A stretch of 59,509 nucleotides of DNA from Theristus sp. LFF4_11 (Eukaryota; Nematoda; Chromadorea; Monhysterida; Xyalidae). How positions within the stretch are numbered: the first letter of the stretch is position 1; every line of letters begins with the position of its first letter. The notes below the pieces were generated by a model that had not been told where the DNA came from, made no database searches, and was given only the letters and a program-made list of their open reading frames with translations. Of the stretch, positions 1 through 9,800 are shown piece after piece. Made by a program: the position numbers and the translations under genes. The stretch spans positions 1 through 59,509 of the forward strand of contig JASANC010000576.1 of NCBI GenBank assembly GCA_030248135.1, given 5' to 3'.

Positions 1-605
1 TTGGTGCTTTGGTGTTTTGGTGCTTTTTGGTGCTGTGGTGTTTGGTGCTTTTGGTTCTGTGATGTTTTGGTGTTTTTGGTGCTGTGGTGCTTTGGTGCTT
101 TTTGGTGCTGTGGTGCTTTGGTGCTTTGGTGCTTTGGTGCTTTGGTGCTGTGGTGCTTTGGTGCTTTGGTGCGGTTTTTTTTTGGTGCTTTTTGGTGCTG
201 TGGTGCTTTGGTGCTTTTTGGTGCTGTGGTGCGATGTTGCTTTTTGGTGCTGTGGTGCTTTGGTGCGTTTTTGTGCTGTGTTGGTTGTGTGCTGTTTGGT
301 GTTGTGGTGCTTTGGTGCTTTTGGGTGCTGTGGTGCTTTGGTGCTATTTGTTGCTGTGGCGCTTTAGTGCTTTTTGGTGTTGTGGTGCTTTGGTGCTTTT
401 TGGTGCTGTGGTGCTTTGGTGCTTTTTGGTGCTGTGGTGCTTTGGTGCTTTGGTGCTTTGGTGCTTTGGTGCTTTTTGGTGCTGTGGTGCTTTGGTGCTT
501 TTTGGTGCTGTGGTGCTTTGGTGCTTTTTGGTGCTGTGGTGCTTTGGTGCTTTTTGGTGCTGTGTTGCTTTGGTGCTTTGGTGCTTTGGTGCTTTGGTGC
601 TTTGG
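1..605. repeat. GGTGCTTT-type minisatellite
   Basis: The block is made of 8-13 bp sub-units such as ggtgcttt, ggtgctttttggtgc and tgctgtggtgc, arranged in a loose higher-order pattern of about 25-27 bp and running off the left edge. It lacks stop codons over long stretches on both strands, so the long open frames across it are composition artefacts. It probably lies in the intron following the last visible P450 exon (ends 919). Confidence 0.9.
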
Positions 606-918
606 TCGGTCATTTAAAAATTTTTATTTTGAACAGCTGGTTTTCGCGAGAGTCATCACCCACACAGAGAGAGAGGCTGCTTGGTTGTTGCGGTTGAGAT
701 TAATTGAAATTGAGTTTTTTGCTCAAAAATTTGTAAAACGTTGTACATGTCCGCCTGTGAGACAAACAACAACAACTGGAAACCGTGTGAAACCTGGTTC
801 TCAGTATTACATGCTGTTCTATTGGTTTTATCGGTTCGTAATCAGCTTTATCGGACTTTTGCAGATTTTCTCGCAAGATAAAATGGATAACGAACTAATC
901 GAGAGCGTGTCAGTTAAC

Positions 919-3900
919 CTCAGCCAGTGTGGCGACCGTGATCGGCATGCGAGCAGCGTCATCAAACGTCGGTTGCTCCTTGCGACCAATGATACGATCG
1001 ATCTCCTCTTGCACTGGCACTGAGATTGGTTGGTTTTGGCAATTGTTTCGTAAATTCAGCTATGAGTTCTAATACAGAGTTTTGTAAAAACAAAAAGCTA
1101 ACCACGATAAACACTAGACGTGCATTCATGAAGCAGTATTTAATTTAGTGACCGCGTCGCTATGCTGTTACCGCGTAGCTGTGACTGCTTCATGAATGCC
1201 GCTTAACCGTCTTTCTAATCAACTCGGTCGATTGATTTACCGATCAAGATTCGAAAATGTAGATTTTCAGATCTTCGTCAGTGTGTCCTGGACAGATCTT
1301 TCAGTGTTTGCAAGAAAGTTTCAGTTGAAGACAACCACAAAAAAACAAATCATCACACACCTTGATGTTCAGGCCATTTCGCGAGCAGCAAAATCGACCA
1401 TCTGACGACGCTTGCGACCGTGCCAAAACCTGCGCCGAACAAATGAGTCAACATGTCCATCAATGAGTCGTCGTCCAGTCGGTGCTCTTCCGCTGTGTCC
1501 TGTGTTTATAGAGTATAAAACGTGGCTGGGTAGTTTTTAAAGAATGGTTTCGTTTTTTACTAGTCAGCATGAAGCAATGAATCAGGCTGAAGGTTCGTTT
1601 TTTAGTGTTTTTTTGCAGTCGAACAGCTGATTATAGGCAATCAGCTGATCAGTTGATAATCACGTGATGCATGCATTCCGTGCGGCTCGTGTACTATTCC
1701 GGCCCGCGAAATTCCGGCCCGTAGAATTCCGGCCCGCTCATTCCGGCCCGAAGAATTCCGGCCCGAAGAATTCCGGCCCGGAGAATTCCGGCCCGGAGAA
1801 TTTTCGCCAGCAAGAACAATATTAAACCACACGAAGTGATTTTTGGTAAATAAATTCTTTATTTTTTATTTTTGTTTAGAACTTGCTTGCAGTGACTTGT
1901 TGTAGGTTCCTAATCCTAAGCCAAGCCTTTTTGATAAGGTAAAAGGGTCACAAATCCTGTTCATGATAAAAAAAATTCAAAAATTTAGTTGTGGTTTTTT
2001 TCCAAAAGGTTTCACTTTCCAAAAAAGCAAACAGGACGAACATCATTGAAAATACACTGTAACATGTGAACATCGATATTTTTATTTTATTATTTCATTA
2101 CCAAAATCACTTCGTGTGGTTTAATATTGTTCGTGTTGGCGAAAATTCTCCGGGCCGGAATTCTCCGGGCCGGAATTCTTCGGGCCGGAATTCTTCGGGC
2201 CGGAATGAGCGGGCCGGAATTCTTCAGGCCGGAATTAGCGGGCCGGAATTGTACCCCCCCCATTCCGTGCAGGCATTGATTGCTGTACGTGGAAGTGCGG
2301 AGTCTGTCGTGCGCCAAAGGCATGCATCACGTGATCACCAACCAATCAGCTGATTGTCCATAATTTAGCGTTCGACTGTAGCTTGACAACAAAAGTAAAC
2401 TCAACTCAAACACACTTTTCCCGCCAACCGCAGAAAGTCGGCCATCGTGCGCGTCGTCACGCCGTCCCACGTGGAGAAGTTCCGCGCGGCCAACTTCTTC
2501 GACAGATTCGTGATTCGATCCATCAGCTCTTGCATTCTGGAAGTGCGCGGATTCGAAAATGAAGAAAAACACTAGCAAATTTTCAGTTTTTTAATGTTTT
2601 TTTCAATGAGAATTTTTTCTTAAAAAAGACCAAAAAGAAAACGAACTGCGTGATTTGCTTCTGGAAAATCCAGGCCGTCCACGGCAGGTAGTCGTACAGA
2701 ACGCCGAACATCACCGCACGACCGAAGCGCTCAACGGTTGCAAAGATTTGCTTCACCTGACGAAACCAAAACACGTTTGCAATCAAACCTTGGACACCTC
2801 TGAATATAGAGGTTGTAAAGTTCTAGTCGAAAGACAGACTCTGTTATATACAACAGCACAATATTGTTACGCATGTGTTCACACACAAGCACACTGTACA
2901 CACACTGACACACGCGCATGCGGTGATATTGTGTGTGTCTGTGCCTGTGTGTTTGTTTGCACCGAGTGCACCATATCATCAGGCCAGGGCTTCACTTTCA
3001 AATGAAAGACAAGAAATGGCAAACAAACTTTGAGAAACATTAAAAAAAGCATAATCAACCTCAGGATCTTCGCGGTCGAAATAATCGCCGTAGCAAATGA
3101 ACGACATGATTGTCCAAACGCTCGTGTACAGTACTGGCTTCGGCTCGAACGGCTGCAAAAAAACACAGTTCTTGTATAATGAAAATGTAAAAAGAGCTTT
3201 GCATCGGCCGGGAATCGAACCCGGGCCGCCCGCGTGGCAGGCGAGCATTCTACCACTGAACCACCGATGCGACAAACACAAGTGCGTGAACAGATGATAT
3301 GTGCGCGAACCTTTCCGTTCATCTTGTTCACTTCGTCAAAGAAGATCTCGACCGCCCTGTAGCCGATGTCCTGCAGTTCCACCTTGCGTTCATCTCCGAA
3401 CAGGGTCATCGCCTGCAGTGTCAGCTTCTTGCACGCGCGATGTCGCGGCAAATATCCGTGCTCACCAAACACACCGAAACTACGGTAGGACGCGAAATTC
3501 GGTCTGGAAAATACGGTCTCCCACTCAGCAAACATCGTTTTCAAGCATGTTTTATGCGTGGCCATGCCACAAGCTAACCAGAACATGGAGTTTTTTTGGA
3601 GACTTGGGGACTTCAATGAAACTATAAAGCGGCATTCATGATGCAGTATTTGGTGACGCGTAGCTGTGTTAGAACAACATAACTACGCGGTCGCTAAATA
3701 CTGCTTCGTGAATGCCCCTAAGAAGCCGATAAAGAGCCATTCTAACACGCCTCGCTGCGAATTCGAGTCCCTTCGTCCCGGTGGAGCCGAGTTTCACCGC
3801 GGCATGCCCACTGACCACCACCATTCGGCGGCTGCCAACCTTGAAAAGGAAAAACTGTGTTTATTCTGTCGCAAAATCATTTTCAAAATCCAACTTTTCT

Positions 3901-4332
3901 GCATTACAACGTGCAAGCACTGTTTCTTGCGGTTTCGCCTATGGTAAGCGTATACCGCGGGCCCGCAGGCTCGTCAGTACGACAAGGCCCGAGCTGCACA
4001 GCTCAATCAATCATGATGACCAGCGCAGACGGATGTTATGTCTGGCTGAAACATCAGCGAAACAGCGGTTCACACAAGACAATAGATGACAACACACAAG
4101 CATGTTCGCGGTAGATTGAAAGCAAATTGACCAACCCGACCTGTATCTGATAAACGTTTCCGTATTTTTCGGCCAACTTCGTCAGGGTCAGGTTCATTTG
4201 GCGACCGAGAAACGGAAGATAACCGATTATCGGCACACCCCACGGTCCGGGCAGACCGGGCAATCGGTCGGCCCACCAACGGTAGAGCACGTAGGCGAGC
4301 ACTGCCAGTGCGACGGTCAGCAGAAAACTCAT
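919..4332 (-). CDS. Cytochrome P450, CYP2-like, 5' part (7 exons, about 348 aa, truncated by window)
   Basis: This encodes a haem-thiolate monooxygenase, expected to be anchored in the ER membrane. Minus-strand exons: 4332-4141, 3610-3311, 3152-3060, 2756-2659, 2536-2416, 1499-1361 and 1019-919. The protein opens with a hydrophobic anchor (MSFLLTVALAVLAYVLY), then the proline-rich hinge LPGLPGPWG. Exon 3 has the PFEPKPVLYTSVWTI / FDREDPE region typical of CYP2-clan enzymes. Exon 6 holds the I-helix (FGAGFGTVASV, matching the A/G-G-x-x-T oxygen-binding motif). Exon 7 has EEIDRIIG and PTFDDAARMP just before the K-helix. The ExxR motif and the haem-binding cysteine loop are not in the window and should lie to the left. 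The exon 4/5 junction has no in-phase GT; a GC donor after AA (2658-2657) gives a good join. The exon 2 acceptor is the least certain. A tRNA gene lies in intron 2. Confidence 0.85.
1121..1203. mobile_element. Palindromic mini-MITE, family P, copy 1
   Basis: Near-perfect inverted repeat: it begins gcattcatgaagcagtattt and ends with the reverse complement (actgcttcatgaatgc). The centre carries the family's gcgtagctgtg-like core. It lies in P450 intron 6. Confidence 0.8.
1615..2380. mobile_element. MITE family S, interrupted by GGCC-array element 1
   Basis: Left end cagtcgaacagctgatta, right end taatttagcgttcgactgta, with arms containing aatcagctgat and tcacgtgatgcatgc. Intact relatives lie at 25613-25790 and 32231-32418 (about 180-190 bp). 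This copy is longer only because a 578-bp transposon sits inside it at 1684-2261, flanked by duplicated attccgtgc. Confidence 0.85.
1684..2261. mobile_element. GGCC-array DNA transposon, element 1 (non-autonomous)
   Basis: The left end starts ggctcgtgtactattccgg and continues as about 7 units of about 16 bp (attccggcccgNNga). The right end is the inverted counterpart and finishes gtaccccccc. Next to the arrays, both arms share the stretch gaattttcgcc...caatattaaaccacacgaag. The 9-bp sequence attccgtgc (1675-1683 and 2262-2270) flanks it as a target-site duplication. No coding capacity. It is closely similar to element 2 at 9167-9768. Confidence 0.85.
3200..3270 (-). tRNA. tRNA-Gly (GCC)
   Basis: Full cloverleaf on the minus strand: acceptor stem GCATCGG pairs with CCGATGC, the D-arm region is TGGTTCAGTGGTAGAAT, the anticodon loop CTGCCAC gives anticodon GCC, and the T-arm is CCGGGTTCGATTCCCGG. 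A run of T's follows 8 nt downstream (Pol III terminator). It is embedded in P450 intron 2, in the same orientation as the host gene. Confidence 0.97.
3629..3720. mobile_element. Palindromic mini-MITE, family P, copy 2
   Basis: Inverted repeat with ends ggcattcatgatgcagtatt and aatactgcttcgtgaatgcc, and centre gcgtagctgtgttagaacaa. It starts within 20 bp of the P450 exon 2 acceptor. Confidence 0.8.
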
Positions 4333-6896
4333 CGTGTGGCTTTCTTTATTCAATTTTAGACGCGAGACACTAAAAAATACGGGAATTTGTTGCAAACAGA
4401 AACTAAAAAGAATTAAAAATTCGCTGCCAATGTAAACGTTTTTAGTTTAAAAAATTAGGATTGCGAAATAACAAGCGGGAGAATCTCAGAAGTCTTTGAT
4501 TTCGTCAAAGGCAAGTATGCACCCCACGTTTTGAAGCAAAACGAACGTGCCTCCCTGAACGTTTTGCTGAGCATTGAAATGATAATTTTGATGTTTCAGC
4601 CTGGACAGCAAACTTTTTTTGGTATTTGGAGCACACGTGTTTGATAGAACAAGCACTCTGCTGAGCCCAGCTGAACTGACTGACTGTGTTTACAAATAGA
4701 AATTCAAAAAAACTCTCGAGATTTTCACGTGTTGCACCGCACCATACAGCACATGTAAAATATCTTCCTTCTTCAAACCGATTGATTCCCCCTTTTAGTT
4801 TTTATCAATCTGTACTTTGTATCGGCATACCATCTCTTATCACCTCTTTTACAGCTTGTTTTCGTCTGAATAATCCAAAAAGTAACAAAAAAAAAACAAG
4901 ATGTCCCTAAAACTACGCAAAATAGACGACAGTAAACTGGATACGACTCAAAGTAAGAAAAGTCTCCACTTTTAAACAAACTTTTCTCCTTATTTTTTTG
5001 CCAGATTTCAGTTTTTCAATGTCGCGAGTGTCTCAGTGTGAATGTGACAGCCCCATCATGAACTGCATGCCCCCCACCCGTTATTTTCCTGACCACTTAC
5101 ATTTTGTATGACGCATGCAACCATGGTATTTTTCACGCAAGTAAGTGTTTTCCGTAGCGGCATGTTATGTGTCACAACCAGAAAGAATGCACGCACAGGC
5201 GTGTGCACGTCAAACTGTGAGAGTGAAAACCTATGATGCAAACTTGTGGTGAAAACATGATCAACACTTTCGAAAACATGCACGTTTGAGAAACTTGTCA
5301 CGTTTCTTCTGAAGCAACGGTGTGGTTTTTTATTTCTGGTTTTTGGCTGCACCGCTAAAATGCCAAAAGCAAAAAAAGCAAAGCATACGCGAAAGCAGAG
5401 CATCCAATCCAAATTTTGAAAAACAATTTCTGCAAAACTTTCACAAATTACAACAAAATCTGAATTTGTCCCCCGTCCCCCGTGTCTCATGGCTGACGTT
5501 TTTAAACGTGAAATTTAACGAGAGAGCAAAAAAAACGCACGCGATGATTCAAAAATAGCGATATGGCCCAGTCCCCAGTCGAAGGTGTACGACATGTGCA
5601 ACACATGTTGTCTCGTAAACACCCAAACTTGATGCGTCTCTCTCCTGAAGTCAAAATTCAGAGAGGCACACGAATCGCATATGCGCATGCATGTATGCAC
5701 GTTTTCGGTTGCACACGCGTGCAAGCGTAGTAGTAGTGTAGTAGTGACAAGCGCGCGTGTTGCATACGCAGTCGTGGGCTTGCTTTCAATTTCAAAACAG
5801 TTCCAACCGATCATATATGAAAATGTCATGTGCGTCGTTTATTGTAAAACTGCACACACTTTCCTGCTGGTGCCTTCGATTCTCAACGACAACGTTTTTG
5901 CTTGCACAACAACAACAACAACAACCGCACCGACATGCACGTCCAAAACACCGGTGTAACCGTGCGTGCACACCATGTGTTACTACTGTGGTCGCAGCAA
6001 CTATGAATCAATGTGTTTCGGCATGTTTATGTTTTGTCGTTGTGTTTGTGTGTTTGTGTGTTTGTGTGCGTTGTTGTTTATTCGTAATAATCGAGCATGT
6101 TGTGCGGTGGTGATTTGTACGTCGGCCAAAAATACAATGTATACATGTGGCGTTTTGCACGCTGTGCGGTTTCACACAAAACGGATAAATAAATGAATTG
6201 AAATATATTGTGCATCTCATGTATATATATTGCAAAAATCCAATCAATGGTCCTGTAAATTCTTTCGTCTGATCCAAATGGACTGTTTCTTCTGTGAAAC
6301 TATTAGGTTTTGTATCTACTGTGTGTAACGTAAATGAATCATCCTATAGTAGTTACATACAATTGTACATTACGTGCATGCAGCTTCAAAGATCTTACTC
6401 GCGTCTTCCAGGAGTTACTATTTTCAAAACAGACAAACTTTTTTTGAAAAACTTGTTCGAATTCGACCACAATGGACATCAAAGTTTTTTAAATCAACAA
6501 AACCATACATGCACATCGATGAGTCATCCGTAGATCGTCGGCACTGCAGATCAGGTTTTTTTTCATTACAGTTTTTGCAGATGCACTTCATAATATTTAT
6601 TGCTGTAACTGCTTCTTTCCTTCTGCATAACTTTTAATAGCGAACGAATTCGTCGCGTGACCTTCGTTTCAATTTTTGACGCGCTTCAACTTACAGACTC
6701 TTTGGTGCGCAGTCTTTTCTAGATTGCCATTATTTCATGCAACATACACTACTCTTCAGGAAAAAGATACCGCAAATGTGACAACTACAACACTGATAAC
6801 AAAACTTATTCAACTTGTTTTGTGACTTCAGTCCATACAAACAAACAAAAAGCTTATAAGCGGATCATCGCGCGTCAAAACACCGCTGTCCAAATC
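4333..6896. other. Divergent intergenic region, no gene seen
   Basis: About 2.5 kb between the P450 start (minus) and the first Mesh-like gene (plus), so it should hold both promoters. The open frames in it show no protein family I recognise and no splice-consistent extension. I see A/T-rich sequence, scattered GT/CA-rich patches (for example 6030-6075) and no clear transposon ends. Confidence 0.6.
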
Positions 6897-9800
6897 ATGC
6901 CGGTGAGCAGCCGTCTCCGGCAGCTACTGCAACTGACACTGCTGTGCATCTACACGCCCACGACGATCGGCCAGTTCAACAATCCGTTCTCGTCCGCACG
7001 CAACTTGGGCACGTTGCCGCAGAGCCCACTAAATCCGTCCGACACTCTCGGCGGCGGCTTCGACAATTCCGCAGTGAACGCGAACCAACCGGGCGGCGGC
7101 AGTATTTTCACCGGCTTCGAGGGGCGTGGTCCGGGACAGCAGAGCTCCATTCGCCAGCAGCTGCGATTCACGGATCCGAACTTCGACTGGAACTCGTACG
7201 ATCGACGGTCCGATGAACGTTAGTATAAAGTGCACGACTTTCATGGTATAAAGTGCAAGCTGAACACTGAATTCATCATACACGGGCTAAAAAGAAAGCC
7301 AAACCCACACCAGTTTACCAAATGAAGCTGAAGATTGGGTTCACCAATCTACCAGTAGGGTGAGTAAATATAACTGAGCCCATCAGTTCACTAAAAGGCG
7401 CATTCACGAAGGCGCATTTAGTGACGCGTTGCTGTGTTAAAACATGGCTGCGCGGTCACTGAATACTGCTTTCATGAACGCCCCGCCCCTTAAGTCTCTC
7501 ATGTCTCGGTAAACTTTCCAAATACAATGATAAGTATTCAGTCATAAACTCACAAATTCCTGCTCAGAATGGTGGCACCTGTATCCGTTCGGCGAACGGT
7601 TTCACGACCTCGACCTGTCCGACTTCACGAGCGGCGGCCGCCCGTGGCTCGACCGTCAAATCGATCTCGACTTTTTCCTGCCCTTCTATGGATTCCGGTT
7701 CAATTACACGTTTGTGAGTGACGTTAATACAGTAATTCAACTCGAATAGAGACTGAAAGTTCATTCTCAACACCGCAGTGATGACTTTATGTCTTATCAT
7801 TGCAGATCTTTCCGGAAGGTTTCATCGCGTTCAGCTATCCGCACTACATCCAGCCCCCGTACACGTTCCCGAATCTCGACTGGCCGAACACGCCCGATCC
7901 TTCGTTCATCGCCGCGTTCATGACCGACCAGACGTTCATGGCCGTCGGAGAGCACCGCATCTCGCACATTTGGTATCGCGTTATCTATCGGTCAGTGTTG
8001 TCTTCCAGCGTTTACCATATTTATCTTTGAATTGTCACACAAAAAGAGAAAAAAGAGTTCCAAGTATCGCCTATTCTTAACTCATGTCTATGCCATATTT
8101 GTTCGTTTATCGTTTATCCACGTTTCTCATTCTAAAGGCCACCGAATCTGATCGGCCTAGGCGAGACGCGACCTCGATTCAACTTTGACGAGCCGAATCC
8201 GACGGGCAGCTTTGGCGTCGACGGCATCTTCACGGGACGCACCTACAGGGGGCAACTGCTTCGCACACAGCAGGGACGTCTCGAGGACCCCGAGTTCCTG
8301 GATCAACTTAGCCGGTGATTCCTAAACCTAATCCAATTTGTCACACAATGCGAAAATCTCGCGATTAAATTGAAGCATCTTTCACTCATCATTCCAGTGA
8401 CATTCGCGAGGGCCAAGTTGGCGCGCGCGGCTTCACGGCCGATTATGCGCTCGTGATCACGTGGGAGCGCATGGCGTATGGCGGCTCGCCACGTGAGACC
8501 CGGCTGAACATGTACGGTCAAGTGCGGCGCTGGGTGAGTGACACTTTGAAAGACGCACGCGTTGCATGAACTGTGAACGCAAACATTCCATGCGCAATAT
8601 GCGCCATTTACAGCAAAACACCTACCAAATGGTGGTGGCCACCGACGAAGTGCGAACGTACGTCATGTTCAACTACGCCAACATCAACTGGACCTCGTCC
8701 ACGTCCGCCGGTGCTCTGTTCGGTCGCGGCGGCAAACAGTCGGCCTTGGTAGGTGGTGGTCAGGTATCTATTATCGTTACAGGAAGACCGCGTGCACAAA
8801 AGTTTCACGCGTTGGGGAAAAGCCGAACACCAAACCAGACGCATGACGTCATCCGACGTCTTTCGTCAGCTACCGTAACCCAATTTTGAATTCCCGCGGA
8901 TTCTTGAAACGTTTTTCCTATCCCTGTGTGCAAAGGCATAGAGAACCGGGACCAAAATGAAAGATAATAGACAAATGCTACAGTAGTGGGATTGGGAGTG
9001 GTACCTCGGTGGGACCTCTCCATTTGTGACTCCACCCTCCGACCTTACGCGTCCGGGCGGCACATGTCACTGGACGGTGGGGTGGACGATGCACAATGAG
9101 CAGTACAGTAGAGCAAGAGGTGAGATGGCGCTCGATAGCAAATCTACGTTCCGTATATTGTGGCTGGGCTCGTGTACTATTCCGGCCCGCGAAATTCCGG
9201 CCCGTAGAATTCCGGCCCGCTCATTCCGGCCCGAAGAATTCCGGCCCGAAGAATTCCGGCCCGGAGAATTCCGGCCCGGAGAATTTTCGCCAGCAAGAAC
9301 AATATTAAACCACACGAAGTGATTTTTGGTAAAAATTCTCAAGTGATTTTTTTATTTTTGTTTAGAACTTGCTTGCAGTGACTTGTTGTAGGTGTTGTGC
9401 TTGCCTAATCCTAAGCCAAGCCTTTTTGATAAGGTAAAAGGGTCACAAATCCTGTTCATGATAAAAAAAAATTTGCAAATTTATTTGTAGTTTCTTTTTC
9501 CCAAAAGGTTTCACTTTCCAAAAAAGCAAACAGAACGAACATCATTGAAAATACACTGTAACTTGTGAACATCGATATTTTTATTTTATTATTTTATTAT
9601 TTCATTACCAAAATCACTTCGTGTGGTTTAATATTGTTCGTGCTGGCGAAAATTCTCCGGGCCGGAATTCTCCGGGCCGGAATTCTTCGGGCCGGAATTC
9701 TTCGGGCCGGAATGAGCGGGCCGGAATTCTTCAGGCCGGAATTAGCGGGCCGGAATTGTACCCCCCCGTTGTGGCTGCCACCCTGCACAAGAAGCAGAAG

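Noticed and set aside
1..1023. Open frame of 340 codons rich in LVLWCFGA repeats
   Set aside because: It is a translation of the GGTGCTTT minisatellite; similar frames exist in other phases and on the other strand, and its end merely overlaps the antisense P450 exon.
2879..3616. A single 245-codon minus-strand gene
   Set aside because: It runs through a tRNA gene and GT/AG sites; only its first 100 codons are coding, as P450 exon 2.
5056..5490. 144-codon minus-strand frame upstream of gene A
   Set aside because: No recognisable domain, no splice-consistent neighbours, biased composition; most likely chance.
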